Program-made: the position numbers and the translations under genes | From: an uncultured Lacibacter sp. | GTDB taxonomy: Bacteria > Bacteroidota > Bacteroidia > Chitinophagales > Chitinophagaceae | NCBI RefSeq assembly: GCF_946479605.1 | Contig: NZ_CAMLGT010000129.1 | Location: 1-10,324, forward strand | Reading direction: 5' to 3' | Length of the DNA: 10,324 nt | The notes under the pieces: model-generated | The model's input: the letters and a program-made list of their open reading frames with translations, nothing else | The model's database searches: none | Told to the model about the DNA's origin: nothing | Part shown: one piece after another, positions 1-6,091 of the stretch | Numbering within the stretch: the first letter of the stretch is position 1 | Layout: each line of letters begins with the position of its first letter

Positions 1-99
1 TTCAAAGACGATGTCTGGCAACGCCGACTCGTCGTGATCAAGGAACAAAAGTTGAGATTAGCAAAGACAGATGCATCGCTTAAACATTGTATGAAATAA
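1..99 (+). CDS. C-terminal end of an unidentified protein (partial)
   Basis: The frame starting at base 1 is open for 32 codons and stops at TAA 97-99. The other plus frames stop earlier, and the minus frame I checked contains stops. The peptide is rich in Lys, Arg, Gln and Leu (around VVIKEQKLRLAKTDASLKHC), which suggests an amphipathic or coiled-coil C-terminal helix. Such a tail would suit, for example, the dimerisation helix of a MerR-type regulator, but the fragment is too short to name a family. A hairpin begins 14 bases after the stop, which supports this being a real gene end. The gene start lies outside the window. Confidence 0.45.
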   Translation, partial: FKDDVWQRRLVVIKEQKLRLAKTDASLKHCMK

Positions 100-112
100 A
101 TGTACTGATACA

Positions 113-136
113 ACGAGTCCCTTTCAGGAGACTCGT
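113..136 (+). terminator. Hairpin after the upstream gene, candidate terminator
   Basis: ACGAGTC (113-119) and GACTCGT (130-136) are perfect reverse complements. Two more pairs, CC 120-121 with GG 127-128, can form if A129 bulges, leaving a TTTCA loop. The hairpin sits 14 bases downstream of the stop at 97-99. No run of T follows (the next bases are CTTAGAAAAAATAA), so it is not a textbook intrinsic terminator. It could instead be an RNA-stabilising 3' hairpin or a scattered intergenic repeat. Confidence 0.4.
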
Positions 137-226
137 CTTAGAAAAAATAATCAACAGCCTCTCCCCTTTTCAACAAGCATTGCATTTAAAAAGAAAAACC
201 TATTTTCATGAAACGAAGCAATACTC

Positions 227-802
227 ATGATCGACATCAGCAACATAAAAAATTTTACCACACCAAGGCCCGATAAACCATCGGTATTTGGCACCGCTGC
301 GGAGTTTGATGCCTTACCCGATACACATAAAGCACAGATCTGGTTTCTTGATACCTCAGCAAGAAAATTTTTGTATGAGTTTATTGAACATGCCTGTTTG
401 TTATCTGATGGTGGCTGGGCTCCCTTCTCCTACGCAAATTATAAAACCATTGAACTGTTTGAACATGCTGTTGACCTGCAGGAGAATATTCCGCTGCTCA
501 AAAAATGGATGTACAACAGGGGCATTCCCTTCGGCCAGGAAGTATTTGTATTAACCGACAGTAATGAACAACCGCTGCTGATGACATGGAAAATGGTGAT
601 CAAGTATGCATTTGACCTGTTCATTATTGGCGACACACTCATTTTCGACCCTACTATTAACTGGGCGGTGTATAACTATCACGAAGGAAAACTGTTTTTT
701 GCCAAAGACAATATTTACGATCCCTCCGGCATGGAACAATATGTGCAGGAGTTGAATGAACGGAAGAAAAAATATCCCAACTTCAAACACCCGTATTTAT
801 AA
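227..802 (+). CDS. Conserved-looking hypothetical protein, 191 residues
   Basis: I do not recognise this family. The product is a soluble-looking protein with no signal peptide, lipobox or membrane helix, and it is rich in aromatic residues, with Trp at 39, 64, 94, 121 and 146. The most family-like stretch is residues 119-165: TWKMVIKY at 120-127, then a hydrophobic strand, DPTINW at 141-146, YNYHEG at 149-154 and NIYD at 162-165. This pattern suggests a compact alpha/beta fold. The C-terminus is charged (ELNERKKKYPNFKHPY). It has no catalytic triad or nucleotide-binding motif that I can see. The ATG at 227 has no clear Shine-Dalgarno sequence, as is usual in this phylum. The hydrolase gene begins 66 bases downstream on the same strand without an obvious promoter between, so the two may be co-transcribed. 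A small cytoplasmic accessory or immunity-like protein is possible, but this is speculation. Confidence 0.75.
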   Translation: MIDISNIKNFTTPRPDKPSVFGTAAEFDALPDTHKAQIWFLDTSARKFLYEFIEHACLLSDGGWAPFSYANYKTIELFEHAVDLQENIPLLKKWMYNRGIPFGQEVFVLTDSNEQPLLMTWKMVIKYAFDLFIIGDTLIFDPTINWAVYNYHEGKLFFAKDNIYDPSGMEQYVQELNERKKKYPNFKHPYL

Positions 803-817
803 GGTTGGCAAACCTTA
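800..817 (+). repeat. Small perfect inverted repeat overlapping the stop codon
   Basis: TAAGGTT (800-806) and AACCTTA (811-817) form a 7-bp perfect stem with a GGCA loop. The stem begins on the TAA stop codon of the 227-802 gene. It is AT-rich and no T-tract follows, so efficient termination is unlikely. It may act as an mRNA 3'-end or intercistronic structure, or be chance. Confidence 0.3.
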
Positions 818-868
818 AACAACATTCACAGCAAATTCCCGTTTCAGTTTTTCAATAACACTCGACTG

Positions 869-2548
869 ATGAAAAAACCGATCATCACCTGCCTGCTGCT
901 GTTCTGCTTTGTATTTACACATGCACAACCAAACACTGTTACCGATAGTGTTTATCTCATCCACGACAGTGTGCTCGTCCCCACAAAAAGCGGCATTAGC
1001 ATTTCAGCCATCATCGTTCGAAAGAAAACAAACACAAAGGCTTTACCTGCATTGCTTTTTTATACAACATACTATCAAGGCCCAACAGATGCCAACATAG
1101 GCAAACGATCGGCCGACAGGGATTATGTGGGCATTGTAGCGTATGCAAGAGGCATACGCACCGATCTGAAACATTATGCACCTTACGAACACGAAGCAAC
1201 AGATGTGTATGATATTATTGACTGGATCAGCAAACAGCAATGGTGCAATGGAATGGTGGGCATGTTCAGCGGAAGTTATACAGGCTTTTCGCAATGGTCA
1301 ACAGCAAAAAATATTCACCCTGCATTAAAAACAATTGTACCGCAGGTGGCCGTAATGCCCGGCTTTGATACACCACTTGAAAACAATGTGGAACTGAACC
1401 TTGGTTTGTACTGGCCCAATGATAATATTTACAAGCGTGCACCTTTGCCAAGAAGCTTACCGTTTGAATGGTTTGAAAATGGTACAGCATGGAAACGCAT
1501 GGACAGCCTTGCAGGAAACAGCAATGCTATTTTTCAGAAATGGTTGCAACATCCATCGTACGATCAATACTGGCAGCGCATGGTACCCACTCCTGCTGAA
1601 TATGCAAAGATCAACATACCTGTATTAACAACTACCGGTTATTATGATGGCTCGCAGATAAGTGCCTTGCAGTATTATAAACTGCATACAAGGTATAACA
1701 GCAACGCTAATCATTATGTGGTGATTGGCCCCTACGATCATTGGGGAGGACAACGAAGACCTGCATTGAATTTAATGGGTTACGCAATTGACAGTGTTGC
1801 TAATGTAAGCATGATGGAGCTGGCGTATGAGTGGCTCGATCATATTCTGAAAAACAAACCTAAACCTGCTTTGCTGAAGAACAGAATCAATTACCAGGTA
1901 ATGGGCAGCAATGAATGGAAACATGCAGCTTCGCTGCAACAGATGAATAACGATACGTTGACATTTTATCTGCACAAACAATTACTGGTAAAGCAAAAAC
2001 AAACAACAGCTGCGTATCAATTGCAAACAGTTGATTTCAACGACAGGGAAACAGAAAACACTTTCTTTGTACCACAACTTATACTCGATTCGCTGGATGC
2101 AGGCAATGGATTGATCTTTTCTACTGCGGTGTTTGAAAAAGAGTTTGCCATCAACGGATCATTTACCGGCAATTTGTTTGCAACCATCAACAAAAAAGAT
2201 ATGGATGTATCGCTGGCGTTGTTTGAACAAATGCCCGATGGAAAATATTTTTATCTCACCAGGTATCTTGGCCGTGCAAGCTATGCAAAGAACAATACCA
2301 AACGGCAATTGCTGCAGCCAAACAAAAAAGAAAGCATTCCGTTTAGCAATACAAGATTTGTAAGCAGGAAGATTAGTAAAGGAAGCAGGCTGGTGATTGT
2401 GCTCAACATCAATAAACATCCGTTTGAGATCATTAACTATGGATCGGGCAAACCCGTTGCAGAAGAAACAATCAATGATGCAGGTGCGCCATTACAGATC
2501 AAATGGCATAACAGCAGTTATATAAAAATACCGGTGTGGATGAATTAA
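869..2548 (+). CDS. Secreted CocE/NonD-family (peptidase S15-like) serine hydrolase
   Basis: This is an alpha/beta-hydrolase of the X-Pro dipeptidyl-peptidase S15/CocE superfamily, which cleaves ester or amide (often acyl-Pro or beta-lactam-type) substrates. A signal peptide covers residues 1-19 and is probably cut at THA|QP, so the enzyme is exported to the periplasm or beyond. The S15 core runs about 33-325. The nucleophile elbow GMFSGSYTG gives Ser136, the segment GYYDG gives Asp260, and GPYDHWG gives His291, so the catalytic triad is complete. ARGIRTD (93-99) and YEHEATDVYDIIDWI (106-120) are typical family blocks just before the elbow. Residues about 345-558 form the C-terminal jelly-roll (PepX_C) domain. 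At 559 residues the length is normal. Similar proteins include cocaine esterase, glutaryl-7-ACA acylase and alpha-amino-acid ester hydrolase, and the substrate cannot be read from the sequence. The stop lies 9 bases from the stop of the convergent DUF2071 gene. Confidence 0.92.
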   Translation: MKKPIITCLLLFCFVFTHAQPNTVTDSVYLIHDSVLVPTKSGISISAIIVRKKTNTKALPALLFYTTYYQGPTDANIGKRSADRDYVGIVAYARGIRTDLKHYAPYEHEATDVYDIIDWISKQQWCNGMVGMFSGSYTGFSQWSTAKNIHPALKTIVPQVAVMPGFDTPLENNVELNLGLYWPNDNIYKRAPLPRSLPFEWFENGTAWKRMDSLAGNSNAIFQKWLQHPSYDQYWQRMVPTPAEYAKINIPVLTTTGYYDGSQISALQYYKLHTRYNSNANHYVVIGPYDHWGGQRRPALNLMGYAIDSVANVSMMELAYEWLDHILKNKPKPALLKNRINYQVMGSNEWKHAASLQQMNNDTLTFYLHKQLLVKQKQTTAAYQLQTVDFNDRETENTFFVPQLILDSLDAGNGLIFSTAVFEKEFAINGSFTGNLFATINKKDMDVSLALFEQMPDGKYFYLTRYLGRASYAKNNTKRQLLQPNKKESIPFSNTRFVSRKISKGSRLVIVLNINKHPFEIINYGSGKPVAEETINDAGAPLQIKWHNSSYIKIPVWMN

Positions 2549-2557
2549 CAAAGTTGC

Positions 2558-3262
2558 TTACAGCATCTTCCGTTCATGCACACTCACTTCCGATCCTTCG
2601 GCCACAAAAACAGAATCGGGTTGCATGTCGTTCATAAACGCAAAATCATCGCCGTACAGTTTTTCAAAATCAATCTGGTAAGAGAAACCCTGCACAGGAT
2701 ATACATTCCAGCGGGGATGCTCTACTTTGTATTCGCCGGTGCGGAAGGTTGATAGTGATGTATAGCCGAGATAATGTTCAAAAATAAATTCTTCTTTACT
2801 GCCTTGTTGTATGGGCAATGTATGCAATGCTGTTTCCACTTTCAGCTGATGTTCCTGTTCCCTGCCCCATTCAAAATGTAAATAGCGTTGATTGGTTTGT
2901 TCAATTTTGCTTTTAATGGGTGTGTACGCATAACGTTCACCATACAGCAGTTTGGCCACCCAGGCAATCATGCGTTTGGGCACCAGCTCTTTTATAAATA
3001 CCACGCCACGTTTCATTCCTTCCTCCGATGGATAACGCACATAAAACCGCAGATTGATCTCTTCAAAATCTTTATGAAAAGGAATGGCCACTCCTTTCAG
3101 CTTTGTATCCATAAAATGAAAAGCAACAAAGCTCACATAACATTTGCCGTTATATGCATCCAGCTCCACACCGTTTGGCAAATGAGGTTTTAATACCTCT
3201 TCGGGTACCACATAATTCATCATCACCAGGTTTCGCCATTCAGCAGTAAGAAATGCACTCAT
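2558..3262 (-). CDS. DUF2071 (YqjF-like) family protein
   Basis: The product is 234 residues from the ATG at 3262 and spans a complete DUF2071 domain, a family distantly related to the acetoacetate decarboxylase fold; its biochemical role is unknown. Family blocks visible are FLTAEWRNLVMMNY (4-17), LPNGVELDAYNGKCYVS (28-44), EINLRFYVR (68-76), FIFEHYLGYT (159-168), HPRWNVYPV (182-190) and SVFVAEGSEVSV (217-228). It has no signal peptide or membrane segment, so it is probably cytoplasmic. The open frame reaches a GTG at 3289 (nine more codons), but family members normally begin just before the FLTAEW block, so I prefer 3262. It lies 51 bases downstream of the NADH dehydrogenase gene on the same strand, probably in one transcript. 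Its 3' end faces the S15 hydrolase with 9 bases between stops. Confidence 0.9.
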   Translation of the reverse strand: MSAFLTAEWRNLVMMNYVVPEEVLKPHLPNGVELDAYNGKCYVSFVAFHFMDTKLKGVAIPFHKDFEEINLRFYVRYPSEEGMKRGVVFIKELVPKRMIAWVAKLLYGERYAYTPIKSKIEQTNQRYLHFEWGREQEHQLKVETALHTLPIQQGSKEEFIFEHYLGYTSLSTFRTGEYKVEHPRWNVYPVQGFSYQIDFEKLYGDDFAFMNDMQPDSVFVAEGSEVSVHERKML

Positions 3263-3313
3263 GCAGTATTTTTTTAAAATGTTGCCCACCTTATGTTTTT
3301 CTCTTTCACTCCT

Positions 3314-4585
3314 TTAACTCTTAGCCTCCTCTTTCCTGTAAAACTCTTTAAAGATCAGGCGCAGGCTTTGGTCGTATGTAACATAGTTGTACAACCAGTT
3401 AACAAACACAAAGAACCTGTTCTTTACACCAAGTATCAGCATCAGGTGCAAACACATCCAGATGATCCATGCAAAAAAACCACCAAAATGCAATTTCGGT
3501 TTTGGCACATCCACCACTGCAAGGTTACGCCCCACAGTTGCCATTGCACCTTTATCGTAATACCGGAAAGGTTCAGCTATTTTTCCTTTGCGCAAACCCT
3601 GCAAATTTTTTGCCAGTAATGTTGCCTGCTGTATAGCTACCGGCGCAACCTGCGGATGACCGTTGGGAAAATGTTCTTCCTCCATGTAAGCAATATCGCC
3701 AATGGCAAATACATTGTTCATGCCTTGCACAAAGTTGAATTCATCCACTTTAATGCGGTTGCCTCTTGCGATCAATGACTCATCAATACCTGCTGGAATA
3801 TTTCCTTTAATACCTGCGGCCCATATCACCAGTTTGGAAGGAATGCTGCTGCCGTCTTTCAATGAAACGGTTTGTCCGTCGTAATCCTGCAGCAATGCAT
3901 TTGTTTTTACTGTTACACCCAGGCGTTCAAGATAGGCACGGCTGTGTTCACTTGCTTTTTCACTCATTGCAGCCAGTGTTTTACCTGCACCTTCCAGTAA
4001 ATAGATATTCATTTTACTGAAATCAAGTTCAGGATAATCTTTTGGTAACACATACTTTTTCATTTCAGCAATGGCACCACTGAGTTCAACACCCGTAGGG
4101 CCACCACCTACAACAACAATATTCATGAGTTGTTGCAGTTGTTGTTCATCAGTTGCATGCAATGCATCTTCAAAATTCTGAATGAGTTTATGACGAAGCT
4201 GCAAGGCTTCCACCGTACTCTTCATAGGAAAAGCATGTTGCTCCAGGTTTTTATTACCGAAGAAATTGGTGCTGGCGCCGGTTGCTATCACTAAGTAATC
4301 ATAACTGTAAGAATCCTCGTTGGTAACAACCTGTTTGTTAGCCGTATCAATTTTTTCAACTTCCGCCATGCGGATGCGAACATTTTTACTGTTGTGAAAA
4401 GCTTTGCGTAAAGGGAAGGAAATATTGCTGGCATCAAGCCCCGCTGTAGCTACCTGGTAAAACAAAGGTTGAAACTGGTGATAGTTGAATCGGTCGATGA
4501 GTGTAATATCAAATCCTTTCCTGTTGTTGAGCTGGCGTGCAAGGCGTAAGCCGCCAAAACCACCGCCAAGTATGATGAGTTTCAT
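3314..4585 (-). CDS. ndh: Type II NADH:quinone oxidoreductase (NDH-2), FAD-dependent
   Basis: This single-subunit, non-proton-pumping respiratory enzyme passes electrons from NADH through FAD to the membrane quinone pool. At 423 residues it has the usual length. The N-terminal Rossmann motif GGGFGG (7-12) binds FAD, with Asp31 ending the second strand. YHQFQPLFYQVATAG (35-49) is a family block, and ATGASTNFFG (101-110) follows. The second Rossmann motif GGGPTGVE (160-167) binds NADH. NVFAIGD (291-297) closes the FAD site. The quinone-site region reads PQVAPVAIQQ (311-320), where many NDH-2 enzymes have AQxAxQ; the first Gln is Pro here, which I believe is common in this phylum. Residues about 367-405 (FFAWIIWMCLHLMLILG and following) form the hydrophobic membrane-anchoring C-terminus. 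The start at 4585 is an ATG directly before the FAD motif. It leads a probable two-gene transcript with the DUF2071 gene. A putative operator lies 28-56 bases upstream. Confidence 0.92.
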   Translation of the reverse strand: MKLIILGGGFGGLRLARQLNNRKGFDITLIDRFNYHQFQPLFYQVATAGLDASNISFPLRKAFHNSKNVRIRMAEVEKIDTANKQVVTNEDSYSYDYLVIATGASTNFFGNKNLEQHAFPMKSTVEALQLRHKLIQNFEDALHATDEQQLQQLMNIVVVGGGPTGVELSGAIAEMKKYVLPKDYPELDFSKMNIYLLEGAGKTLAAMSEKASEHSRAYLERLGVTVKTNALLQDYDGQTVSLKDGSSIPSKLVIWAAGIKGNIPAGIDESLIARGNRIKVDEFNFVQGMNNVFAIGDIAYMEEEHFPNGHPQVAPVAIQQATLLAKNLQGLRKGKIAEPFRYYDKGAMATVGRNLAVVDVPKPKLHFGGFFAWIIWMCLHLMLILGVKNRFFVFVNWLYNYVTYDQSLRLIFKEFYRKEEAKS

Positions 4586-4603
4586 TGTACCTGTTTGATA
4601 AGG

Positions 4604-4611
4604 CTAAGTTA
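4604..4611 (-). promoter_or_regulatory. Candidate -7 promoter element of ndh
   Basis: On the minus strand the sequence is TAACTTAG, one mismatch from the Bacteroidota -7 consensus TAnnTTTG. It ends 18 bases before the ndh ATG, implying a leader of roughly ten bases. No clear TTG -33 element is found at the usual 19-20 base spacing, so the call rests on the -7 match and location. Confidence 0.35.
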
Positions 4612-4641
4612 CGATATTTTCAATATTTTTTGAAAATATCG
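4612..4641 (-). promoter_or_regulatory. Perfect 11-bp inverted repeat, putative operator of ndh
   Basis: CGATATTTTCA (4612-4622) and TGAAAATATCG (4631-4641) are perfect reverse complements separated by 8 bases. The repeat lies directly upstream of the candidate -7 element, so it covers the spacer and -33 zone where a repressor dimer would block RNA polymerase. It is very AT-rich and the T run in the spacer could also make it a weak terminator hairpin. However, it lies beyond the strong terminator at 4668-4693 and just before a start codon, which favours an operator. The binding protein is unknown. Confidence 0.4.
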
Positions 4642-4667
4642 GAATAATTTAATTTACTTATAACAAC

Positions 4668-4693
4668 AAAGCCCCGGCTTATGCCGGGGCTTT
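4668..4693 (-). terminator. Strong intrinsic terminator of serA
   Basis: AAAGCCCCGGC (4668-4678) pairs perfectly with GCCGGGGCTTT (4683-4693) around a TTAT loop, giving an 11-bp stem with an eight-pair GC-rich core. It begins 22 bases beyond the serA stop. On the minus strand the stem ends in CTTT followed by GTTGTTATAAG, a moderate U-rich tail. On the plus strand it is followed by TTTT, so it could work both ways, although no plus-strand gene feeds into it here. It separates serA from the downstream ndh transcript. Confidence 0.9.
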
Positions 4694-4714
4694 TATCTGT
4701 TTTGCAGATTAGGA

Positions 4715-5953
4715 TTAATACACCATCCTTACCTTAATGGTTTCTTTCACTTCCTTCAACAGTTCCACTGCTTTCTTTGAAAGTTTACTGTCAACATCAA
4801 GCACTACATAACCTATCTGGTCGTTTGTTTTTAAATACTGTCCAAGGATGTTGATGTTGTGTTTGCTCAGTTGTGTATTGATCTGGCTCAACACACCCGG
4901 CACATTTTTATGAATATGCAGAATGCGGTGTGTGCCTTCCTGCACGGGCAATGCAAGTTCAGGAACGGTATGCGATCCAATGGTTGTACCACCTTCAAGG
5001 AAACGCACCAGTTTGTTACTTACATCTTCACCAATATTTTCCTGTGCTTCTTCTGTACTACCGCCAATATGAGGTGTAAGAATAACATTTGGAAGATCCT
5101 GCAATGGTGTTTGAAAACGGTCACCATTCTTTTCAGGCTCCCATGGAAATACATCTATGGCTGCACCTGATAAATGTTTATCAAGTAATGCCTGACGCAA
5201 TGCATCAAGATCAACCACTTCTCCCCTTGCATAGTTTAACAGGATGGCTCCTTTTTTAAACTGCTTCAGCGCCGCTTTATTGATCAGATTCTTTGTTTGA
5301 TTTGTTTCAGGCACATGCAATGAAACAATATCTGATTTATTCAATACATCTTTCAGGTGTTTGTATTGCACTGCATTGCCCAATGGCAATTTTGTTACCA
5401 CATCATAATAGATCACTTTCATACCAAGCGCTTCTGCCAATACACTTACCTGGCTGCCGATATTACCATAACCGATGATGCCCAATGTTTTTCCACGCAA
5501 CTCATAGCTTCCTTTTGCTTCTTTGTTCCAGATACCTTCGTGTGCTGCTTTGTTTTTATCAATGATGCGGCGGATGAGCATAATGCTTAAACCAATCACC
5601 AGCTCAGCCACACTTCTTGTGTTGCTGTAAGGTGCATTCATCACCACCACACCCTTTGTGGTTGCATATTTCAGATCAACCTGGTTTACACCAATACAAA
5701 AGCAGCCGATTGCCTGCAGCTTTGATGCTGCATCAAGTACTTTCTTTGTGATCTGTGTTTTTGAACGGATGCCCAGCAGATGTACATCTTTAATTTCTTT
5801 GATGAGTTCTTCCTCACTTAATGCACCGCTTAGTTTTTTAACACTTGCATAACCGCTGTCTTTAATATTTTGCACAGCCGCTTCGCTGATGTTTTCAAGC
5901 AATAAAATATTGATCTTGTCTTTGGGATAACTGGTGGTCTTTTTTTCTGCCAT
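4715..5953 (-). CDS. serA: D-3-phosphoglycerate dehydrogenase
   Basis: The enzyme oxidises 3-phosphoglycerate to 3-phosphohydroxypyruvate with NAD, the first committed step of L-serine synthesis in the cytoplasm. From the ATG at 5953 it is 412 residues, close to the 410 of E. coli SerA. The nucleotide-binding loop GYGNIG is at 161-166. The catalytic residues are Arg243 (NYARGEVVD), Glu272 (FPWEPEKN) and His295 (TPHIGGST), each three positions after E. coli Arg240, Glu269 and His292. A C-terminal ACT domain (about 341-412) keeps the serine-contact residues by alignment: His348 and Asn350 in IHKNVPG, and Asn368 in NINILGQYL. Allosteric inhibition by serine is therefore likely. The open frame extends to a GTG at 6043, but this would add 30 unrelated residues and run across the predicted promoter, so I reject it. 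No serC or serB is adjacent. A terminator follows at 4668-4693. Confidence 0.96.
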   Translation of the reverse strand: MAEKKTTSYPKDKINILLLENISEAAVQNIKDSGYASVKKLSGALSEEELIKEIKDVHLLGIRSKTQITKKVLDAASKLQAIGCFCIGVNQVDLKYATTKGVVVMNAPYSNTRSVAELVIGLSIMLIRRIIDKNKAAHEGIWNKEAKGSYELRGKTLGIIGYGNIGSQVSVLAEALGMKVIYYDVVTKLPLGNAVQYKHLKDVLNKSDIVSLHVPETNQTKNLINKAALKQFKKGAILLNYARGEVVDLDALRQALLDKHLSGAAIDVFPWEPEKNGDRFQTPLQDLPNVILTPHIGGSTEEAQENIGEDVSNKLVRFLEGGTTIGSHTVPELALPVQEGTHRILHIHKNVPGVLSQINTQLSKHNINILGQYLKTNDQIGYVVLDVDSKLSKKAVELLKEVKETIKVRMVY

Positions 5954-5985
5954 GATCGTATGTATGATTTGCTTATTTTGCAGCG

Positions 5986-5993
5986 CAAAGATA
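5986..5993 (-). promoter_or_regulatory. Predicted -7 promoter element of serA
   Basis: On the minus strand this reads TATCTTTG, an exact match to the Bacteroidota -7 consensus TAnnTTTG. It ends 32 bases before the serA ATG at 5953, giving a leader of about 25 bases. No convincing TTG lies 19-21 bases upstream, so the -33 element is weak or absent. The match also supports the ATG at 5953 over the upstream GTG. Confidence 0.55.
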
Positions 5994-5998
5994 GTCCA

Positions 5999-6026
5999 CC
6001 AAACAGCAATAGAGTTCACTGTTTGG
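5999..6026. promoter_or_regulatory. Perfect 8-bp inverted repeat in the serA/S12 divergent promoter region
   Basis: CCAAACAG (5999-6006) and CTGTTTGG (6019-6026) are perfect reverse complements with a 12-base spacer, so their centres are 20 bases apart, about two helical turns. The repeat lies just upstream of the exact -7 element of serA, across its -33 zone, and 66 bases before the start of the divergent lipoprotein gene. This geometry fits a dimeric regulator binding one face of the DNA. No regulator gene lies nearby, and chance cannot be excluded. Confidence 0.35.
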
Positions 6027-6091
6027 AAAATTTCAACCAACACATTGTTTATAACCTGTTTTTGTCTAACAAAAAGACTGAAGACTTGAGC

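Noticed and set aside
180..208. Possible promoter TTG (180-182)-N18-TATTTTCA (201-208) before the 227 gene
   Set aside because: The second element matches only TAnnTT of the -7 consensus, and such AT-rich matches are expected by chance.
2888..3193. Plus-strand open frame of 101 codons opposite the DUF2071 gene
   Set aside because: It lies entirely antisense to a convincing conserved gene and has no recognisable features; it is a shadow frame.
4612..4641. Inverted repeat read as a second intrinsic terminator for serA
   Set aside because: A strong GC-rich terminator already lies nearer to serA, and this AT-rich repeat sits 28-56 bases before the ndh start, so an operator is a better fit.
5960..6091. 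N-terminal extension of the S12 lipoprotein frame
   Set aside because: It would bury the lipobox more than 60 residues inside the protein and overlap the serA promoter; the ATG at 6092 gives a standard lipoprotein leader.
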